A DNA stretch of 64,000 nt from Campanula takesimana. Taxonomy: Eukaryota; Streptophyta; Magnoliopsida; Asterales; Campanulaceae. The position numbers and the translations under genes are program-made. Of the stretch, positions 57,301-64,000 are shown piece after piece. The stretch covers positions 283,910-347,909 of the forward strand of contig JAOWBW010001318.1 of assembly GCA_026119855.1 (NCBI GenBank), given 5' to 3'. Position 1 is the stretch's first letter. The number at the start of each line of letters is the position of its first letter. The notes under the pieces are model-generated. The model did no database searches. It saw only the letters and a program-made list of their open reading frames with translations, and was not told the DNA's origin.

Positions 57301-57505
57301 TGAGGCTATTCCATTTCAGCCTGATTTGTCTTATGAGGAACAACCTGTTGAAATTCTTGACTGGAAAGAGCAAGTATTGCGTACCAAAAGGATTCCTATT
57401 GTGAAGGTCCTTTGGAGAAATCATGAAATTGAAGAGGCTACTTGGGAAACCGAGAAAGAGATGCGAGATAAATACCCGAGCCTATTTGAAAACTTTGGTA
57501 AGTAA
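54319..57505 (+). pseudogene. Chromovirus pol (unit 2), two frameshifts relative to unit 1
   Basis: Nearly identical to 39315-42503, but one C is missing at about 54598-54600 (GTTCCAAG where unit 1 has GTTCCCAAG) and one T at about 57234 (GGTATCATG against GGTATTCATG). The first puts protease-end and RT in different frames; the second cuts off the chromodomain-like tail, whose frame runs to 57505. One LGLASYY to LGFASYY change is also seen. Both deletions are in short homopolymers, so they may be real or sequencing errors. Confidence 0.85.
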
Positions 57506-57540
57506 AATTCGTGGGCGAATTTTCTTTAAGGTGGGGAGGA

Positions 57541-57812
57541 TGTAACACCCATCGAATTTCTTGTTAAATATTTGACATACTTGTTAAGTACTTGAACTTG
57601 CATATTATGTGTTAGTTTTACTTGGGTTAAATTTTTAACTGCTTTAAATAGTTAAGGTGGTTAAATGTCTAGTTTTGACTTTTGGGTCATTTGTGAAAAT
57701 TGGACTTTAGGGGTCTTTTTGTTAAAAGTGGAACTTGAGGGGCCTAAGTGCAATTGTTTGAAAGTTTCAAAGTATATCATGTTGTTTGGGTTGTCAGAGA
57801 AGGCAATTGTTT
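57541..57812 (+). repeat. Truncated 3' LTR; unit 2/unit 3 junction
   Basis: The same join as at 42.81 kb, base for base, so the duplicated array spread by copying one junction. Confidence 0.9.
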
Positions 57813-58734
57813 GAAATACAAAACCGCTTATATACATGAATTTTCATTCTTTTTTTAAAGAAAAAAGTAACATTTACTCTATAAAACTGTTACATTCATT
57901 TATATATTATATTACAATCATATATGCATTGTGTTACACTTCAATTACTACTTTTTCTAAACACAAAAACTATTTATATTATTTTATGAAACTGTTGTTA
58001 CATCTTATAATAAAGTGTTACTTTCTTAAGACCAAACTGTTATTTTCTTCATAAAAATGTGTTACATTTTTTGACGACGAGCAGCTCACTTTTTTGTGTG
58101 TTAAAAAATATGTTTTTAAAAAAAAAATGAAACCATAACATGACCTATCTAGTTTTATTCGTCTCGTCGAGACGAACACAACGGTATTTTTAGATTTTTT
58201 TTTCGACTTCAAAATCCCAAGAGCATTTCAAAGGTATTAGAGGGGTTTTCTTTTTACCCGCGACACGTGTCGCAATTTGAGAGGAGGAAGGGGGCTGGTG
58301 CGGGCGGGATGGTGGGTCGTCCCGTAGGCAAACCCGTCGCACAGCGTGCAACGGTCGCACTCCGGTGTTTGTCATAAACAAAGGGCGACACATGACAAAG
58401 TGAATACTCCCTCCGTCCCACCCGAATTAGGATTTTTGGGTGGGCACGAGGATTAAAGAAAAAAAGTGTTAGGGAGTAGGTGTTGTGAGTATGAAAAGTA
58501 AAGTAGGAGAGAGAAAGTGGGGTAGGGAATAATGAGTGGAAAGTTATTGTGAGTGTGAATGTGTGTCTCATTAAATAAAACATTTCCATTTTTTTGGTTG
58601 TCCTAATTCGAGTGAGACACCCAAATAGAAATTTGTTCTGATTCGAGTGAGACGGAGGGAGTATTTTTTTTATTTGTCTTTAAAGAACAATCATTCATAT
58701 TTAAATTATTGTACTACCTCCGTCTCACTATAAC

Positions 58735-60795
58735 TGTCACGACCCGAAAACCCGTCCCTATTTTATTAATAAATAATTAATTATTTATTTAATTATTTGA
58801 TTATTATTTATGTGCGCATTTTATATCTCATAATATTAATTTGTGCCTAGCATTATTTGGTTGATATTGTGTTAAGTGGGTAGTGGGAAATTAAATTGGT
58901 AGAAGGGTGATTTGGGTTTATTTGTGCTAAGTAGAAGAGAGGAGGGGGTCTTAGTGTAAGTTTTTTAAATCATCTCCTCCTACTCTCCCTCCTACTCTTC
59001 CTTCTCCCTCACTCTCTTCCTCACCACACACACTCACTGCATTCTCTCTCTCTCTCCTCCATTTGTAGAAAGGTAAGAACTCTCTCATTCTTCTTCTCCA
59101 TTTTGATCACCTTCCTCCCTCTATTTCTTAGTGCTCATTTTATGAAATGTGTTTAGATCGTCGATAGGATCGTGTAGAGCCAAAAATATTCGAATTCCGT
59201 CATCTTTCATAAATTCAAGTAAGTTGTTTTTCGCCCCCATTTTTATGCTAAAATGTTCATCTTTAGTTTATGTAATGCTTTAGTTAACATATATGTCATT
59301 TTGGTTGAGTTTGGAATTTATTTGTATTTTTGTTCATCTTTTGTGATTTTGAGATTGTTGGGATTAAATCTTGATTGAGGTTTCTAGATGTTTGTTATCT
59401 AGGCCCTTGCAAGTTATAAGTTGTTTTGGTACATGATTATGCTTAGTGGAAAGTTTGGTTGTGGTTGATTTTGAGAAATTTGTGAAATGGTTTGGAAAAA
59501 TGGAAGAACCCAGCTGATCCTCTGCCCAGCCCGTCGACCAGGCTCCCGCCCGGGTTGATCCAGGCGCCCGCCTACCTGGATTTTTCCTTCGCCAAACCTT
59601 CTGGTCAAATAAGCGCCCGCCCGACCCTTTCCGCGCGCCCGCCCGCCCCCTGTTCTGGAAATCTGCCTTTTTGCTTGTTTAAACTAGGTTGCTTCCTTAG
59701 TTTAAGGTTTATTACTCTAATTAACTTAAGTTAACATCGTGGAACACTTTATTAATTGGAATTGGTTCATTTGTGAAAATATGTTATGGAATTTGATTAA
59801 GTATCGTTTTGGGAATGTTGGCCATCTTGATGTGTTGTTTGGATTGGTTTTACCTTTGTGGTGATTTATTTGGAATGGTTCCCTACTTTGGAATCATTAG
59901 TTGTTTATTTAAGCTAGTATTTATTACTTGGCATTTAATTGAAAGTCCAGCTGGTATATTGTGGTTGTGTCGGGCAATGGGAATGTTATAATGGCTCCGA
60001 GCCAAGTCCATTATAATGTGACCATTGTTTTGCCCTTATTTTCCTCTTCCAGATTGGCCTTGGTTGAGATGAGCTAGCTTCCTTCGAAAGTAGTCTAGCT
60101 AACTTTTTGGAGTATGACTTTGTGTCATGACTCCCGTCCCTTGTGACATGTTACTATTGGTTATGGTTCCGGTACCGGGGTTTTCTCTTTCAGCTCTTAT
60201 GCTACTATGAAGATGTTGATTGGTTGATTATTGAAGCTGCGCAGCGATCCTTTATTTGGTTCTATTAGTTGGGAAACCTTGGCTAATATCCTTTGTTATT
60301 TGTTTATTTCCGCTGCTATCTGTTAACTGCTATTGCTATGTGCTATATGTGATTTATTATTGTTTATTGCATCTTAGCATGTCATGTAGTTGCATTAGTA
60401 ACTTACTGAGATTTATCTCACCCCCTTTCTTTTATTTTGTTTTTCCTTACCCCCCCAGGAGGAAAGGATTAGTACTCGCTGATCACGAGGAGGACGTCGA
60501 GTGTGGAAGTAGCTTTTGGGAAGGTTGTTTCGGTTTACATTATTTAAATGTATAACCTTTGGGATAGTGTCCAACATTGACGTCATTAAGAATTGTGTAT
60601 TTTGTATTTTTGAGTATAAGCTTGTGGAGCTTATACTAGTTGTATTTTGTTGTTGTCAAGCTTGGATTTATAAAACTTGTCCTATCATCTCTTAGTATAA
60701 AATGGAATTTTTAATCTTCAGTATTTTGTATTAATTGTGTGTTAAGTCGACGTCCAGTTCGCGTGCTCTTGGCCCGCGGGGTCGGGGACGCGACA
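58735..60795 (+). mobile_element. Solo LTR A (unit 3)
   Basis: As 28735-30782 with scattered indels; ATAAC flanks kept. Confidence 0.9.
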
Positions 60796-61036
60796 ATAAC
60801 GTTCCTACTTTGACTTTGCTCTGAGATTAAGAAAAAATAAATGTTGTAAGTGTGAAAATTAAAGTAAGAGAGAGAAAGTGGGTAAGGAGTTTTTGTTGTG
60901 AGAATGACAAGTGGGTTTCATTTTCCATTTTAGATAATAAAGTAAAGTAAGAACTTTCAATTGGAACAGACAAAAAGGAATGTAAGAACATCAATCGGGT
61001 CAGAGGGAGTAACATTTTTCTTAGCATATTATCATT

Positions 61037-61901
61037 GACAAACACTCTCGTGAGACGGTCTCACGGGGTGAGACGGACCTACCCGCGGGTCGAACCCTCC
61101 CCGTCTCCAGCGACACGCCTGCTCCAGCCTCTCCCCCTTTCCCAGATCGCGACACGTGGCGCGTATTTAAAAAAAACTCCAATAACTTAAAAATGCTATA
61201 TCTTGAGATTTATAAGTCCTGAAAAAAATCTAAAAATACCGTTGTGTTCGTCTTGACGCGACGAATTAAACTAGATAGGTCATGAAATGGTTTATTTTTT
61301 TTTTTTTTAAAAACATACTTTTTAACACACAAAAAAAACTGGACTGTTCGTATACTGAGATGTAACGCTTTGTTCTGATAAAAGTAACAGTTTGGCATTA
61401 AAAAGTAACAATTTATTGTAAGATATAACATCAGTTTCGCAAAAAATAAATGGATTTTGTGGTTAGAAAAGTAATAATTGAAGTGTAACATAATGCATAT
61501 ATGATTGTAATATGCCATATATATGAATGTAACAATTTTATAGGTTAAATGTTGCTTTTTTTCTTTTAAAAAAGAGTTAAAATTGATGCATATAATCGGT
61601 TTTGCATTTCAATTGAATGTAAAACCTAGAAAAAATGTTACAATTGAGAAAAAAAAAATTACATTCAATTTTATAAAATGTAACATTAATTTAGTTGTCA
61701 TCTTATGTTATCTTAAATGTATTTCAGCAAAATTGTGGTACATTTTTTGAAAAAAAAAAGTGTTACATTTGTTTATAAAAAGTGTTACTTTTTGCTGGTG
61801 AGCAAAAAATGGCAGGGGAAAAAAAGTCGGAAGCCAAAAAAAGAAAAGGCTTGACTGGCTCGGCTGGGTTGTGTGAACGGTCTCACATGAGTCCCCACCT
61901 C
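61037..61901. mobile_element. MULE-type foldback MITE, copy B (unit 3)
   Basis: Same element with several indels; the right-end palindrome is broken (GTGTGAACGGTCTCAC). Confidence 0.85.
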
Positions 61902-62855
61902 ATTATCATTAATATTTGGACAAATATCCCTATTATTTATGTCTGATTTCGTTTCATTTCCCTTTTTATGATTTTCTTTAATAAAATGACTATTTTACTT
62001 TGATGCAAAATCCAAATACAATAGGTATTTTTAAATTTGGAAATAAAATAATATCTTATTAAAAAAAAAAGATAAAACCAACACTCGTGGATATTACTCT
62101 CTCCGTACCGGATCAAGAGTTTTAATTTCCTTTTTTCGCACGTTCCGAATTAAGAGCTTCATTCCCAAAATAATAAATAATAATAGTATTTTTAAACAAA
62201 TTTATTCTTATAATATTTTTATAATCATAAAAAAACCAAAATTTACTAAATTACTTTTTATCATCAAAGTTAAAAAAAACTCTTAATTTATGAAAGAAGG
62301 GAGTAAAATATAACCAAACCACGTATAAAAAAAAAAAAAACTGCATCTGTCCTTAAATGATTGTTTAAATTTAATTTAAAGGGACATAATTTTTTGTACA
62401 ATTTGGTGCCAAAATTCATATATAATCTTTTAATCTTTCTTAGAAACATTTAGTTTTTGCAAGTATAAAGAGACAAGTGAAATATTTTTCGAAATGAAAA
62501 CATTTAGGGACAAAGTTATGATAAAAATGAACACTATTTTAGAAAGAAAAAAATTCCTGAAAGTAGACACCTAGCCAATTGGTCTGGTAACTACATAAAT
62601 GATACTCCCTTCGTCCCATTTTAAACTTCAAAGATTTCCCTTTTGGGTGTCCCATTTTAAACTTCAAAATAAAAAAAAAAGTTATTTATACTCTCTCCGT
62701 CCCTCGATTAGGGACAAATTTCCATTTGGGTGTCCCATTCGAATTAGGACAACCTAAAAATGGAAAGGCTTTAGTCAATGGGAACCACATTAACACTCAC
62801 AACAACTTTCCACTCATTATTTTCTACCCTACTTTCTTTCTCCTACTTTACTTTT

Positions 62856-64000
62856 TGTAACACCCATCGAATTTCTTGTTAAATATTTGACATACTTGTT
62901 AAATACTGAACTTGCATATTATGTGTTAGTTTTACTTGGGTAAAAAATTTTAACTGCTTTAAATAGTTAAGGTGGTTAAATGTCTTGTTTTGACTTTTGG
63001 GTCATTTTGTGAAAATTGGACTTTAGGGGTCTTTTTGTTAAAGTGGAACTTGAGGGGCTAAGTGCAATTGTTTGAAAGTTTCAAAGTATATCATGTTGTT
63101 TGGTTGTCAGAGAAGGCAATTCCTAATTTCTTTCTCGTTCCTTCTCTGTTTCAAAGTTTGGGTTAAAAGTTTATCCTATTCTCGACTCCTCGAGTTTAAT
63201 TATCCTCCGTTCTTGATTCTGATCCCGGATTAATATTCGTGGCGTTGATAGAGCGTTCCAGGCCGAACAGAAATAAGTTTTGGTCAACTTGAATTTTGAC
63301 TAGGTAAGTTATTAGCTCCCCCTTACTTGTAATAACATGCATAAATGTTTTTCTCTAACTTGTGAATGTTAATTTCTGTTTGGGATGATTTTTGCGAGAC
63401 TTGTAAATTTGGACAAAGGGAGTAATAATCCTCTGTGGGAAATAATGAAAGAAAAATGAAAGAGTTAGTTTTGAGCTTGTTAATGCATTCTGGCATGTTG
63501 AAATTGTTAGTAAATGTTACTCCTACGTTTTGGAACGGAAAATTTCTTAACCTGGGAAAGGAATAAAAATTCGCATTTTGGTACATTGTGCGACCGCACA
63601 AAAATCCTTGGGCGACCGCACATCTTTCTGAAAGGTTTTTCAAAGAAATTAACCTGCTTGTGTGCGACCCGCACAGTTCATTTTAGGCGACCGCACAGTT
63701 ATCTGAAAAAACCAAAAATGTTGTTTAAAGTTTGTATAAGTTGGAAGTAACCCTAGTTAAGGTATATAACCTTAGTATAAGATGTCCCTAGCAAATGTTG
63801 TGACACCTTAGGGGCATCAGAACTTGGTCTTAAACATGTATACTCATTGATTAAAATGAGAACATAAGTATAAGAGTAGTAACTCTTCTTTATGTCTTGA
63901 AAGTGCTATGAACAAGCACTAATGTGTTATACTTGTCTTGAACCAAGATTGTGCACCTTAGGGCATTAGAACAAGATCTTAGACTTGAACATCCTAAGAA
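62856..64000 (+). repeat. LTR C, 5' part (unit 3)
   Basis: Starts TGTAACACCCATCG. The phased GCGACCGCACA block near 63590-63700 has one inserted C (GCGACCCGCACA). Confidence 0.88.

Larger units (their letters stand above)
47861..57810 (+). mobile_element. Tekay-like chromovirus (unit 2) with solo LTR B inside
   Basis: LTR C 47861-50393, primer site, gag, solo LTR B (51755-54313, AGGTT flanks), pol with two one-base deletions, purine tract, truncated 3' LTR. Confidence 0.9.
42811..57812. repeat. 15-kb tandem unit 2
   Basis: Same order and near-identical sequence to unit 1. Internal elements: foldback A part (to 43370), MITE 43402-43661, split MITE, solo LTR A 43733-45783, foldback B 46027-46894, LTR C 47861-50393, gag 50480-51754, solo LTR B 51755-54313, pol 54319-57505, truncated 3' LTR from 57541. 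Confidence 0.93.
57813..64000. repeat. 15-kb tandem unit 3, cut by the window end
   Basis: Holds foldback A part (to 58373), MITE 58405-58663, solo LTR A 58735-60795, foldback B about 61037-61901 and LTR C from 62856 to the window end. From about 58,800 on it has many one-base indels against both other units. Substitutions group it with unit 2. Confidence 0.9.

Noticed and set aside
42811..57812. Units 2 and 3 as independent retroelement insertions
   Set aside because: They share the same truncated 3' LTR junction, the same MITEs and the same nested solo LTRs, so they are copies of one block.
27815..64000. Ribosomal DNA or centromere satellite array
   Set aside because: No rRNA sequence, and a 15-kb unit of nested transposons is not a conventional centromere satellite.

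Overview
The window is nuclear DNA of a flowering plant, most likely a eudicot. The evidence is an intronless L-type lectin receptor kinase, an atypical HECATE/INDEHISCENT-type bHLH gene, a eukaryotic tRNA, plant Ty1-copia and Ty3/gypsy LTR retrotransposons primed by initiator tRNA-Met-like sites, a TRIM, and about fifteen Stowaway-type MITEs with TA target sites and CTCCCTCCGTCC-like ends. Host coding content is low: one LecRK gene (5049-7094, +), one bHLH gene (about 19654-20226, -) and one tRNA gene (19271-19344, -). Almost everything else is mobile or repetitive.

Layout. 1-3810: a plus-strand copia-type LTR (to 1568) abuts a minus-strand Ty1-copia remnant (broken gag, primer site, 5' LTR). 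4300-7500: the LecRK gene with a MITE in its upstream region. 7780-11612: a minus-strand LTR element with a perfect 5-bp target duplication encloses a second, internally deleted copia element. 11690-12960: a decayed copy of the LecRK 3' end and downstream DNA, showing that the kinase locus was once duplicated. 12-18.5 kb: nested MITEs, a C-rich minisatellite, and a hAT element inside a GAGCTCG-rich MITE. 18.6-21.1 kb: duplicated segment, tRNA, bHLH gene and a complete 522-bp TRIM about 190 bp upstream of the bHLH TATA box. 21-27.4 kb: MITEs, a tRNA-derived SINE and a MULE-type foldback element. 27815-64000: two complete and one partial head-to-tail copies of a unit of about 15.0 kb.

The 15-kb unit holds no host gene. 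It contains part of a foldback MULE-MITE, Stowaway MITEs, a solo LTR (A) inserted in a MITE, a second foldback MULE-MITE, and a Tekay-like chromovirus (LTR C) whose protease region was split by another solo LTR (B). The order of events can be read from the nesting: MITEs, then the LTR C element, then solo LTR B, then tandem duplication with identical junctions near 42.81 and 57.81 kb. Units 2 and 3 share substitutions against unit 1. Unit 3 also carries many single-base indels that look like unpolished sequence.

The most unusual signal is a shared architecture in five different LTR types (a copia-type LTR, the outer LTR element, and LTRs A, B and C). Each carries short GC-rich motifs in pairs 22-23 bp apart, with the pairs repeating every 69-74 bp. 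The motif itself differs between families (GCACGRYCGTGC, GGGCGC, GCGCCCGCC, GGCGACCGCC, GCGACCGCACA). In LTRs A, B and C this block lies inside a predicted LTR-internal intron bounded by GTAAG and a C-tract/CAGG acceptor. I know of no description of either feature.
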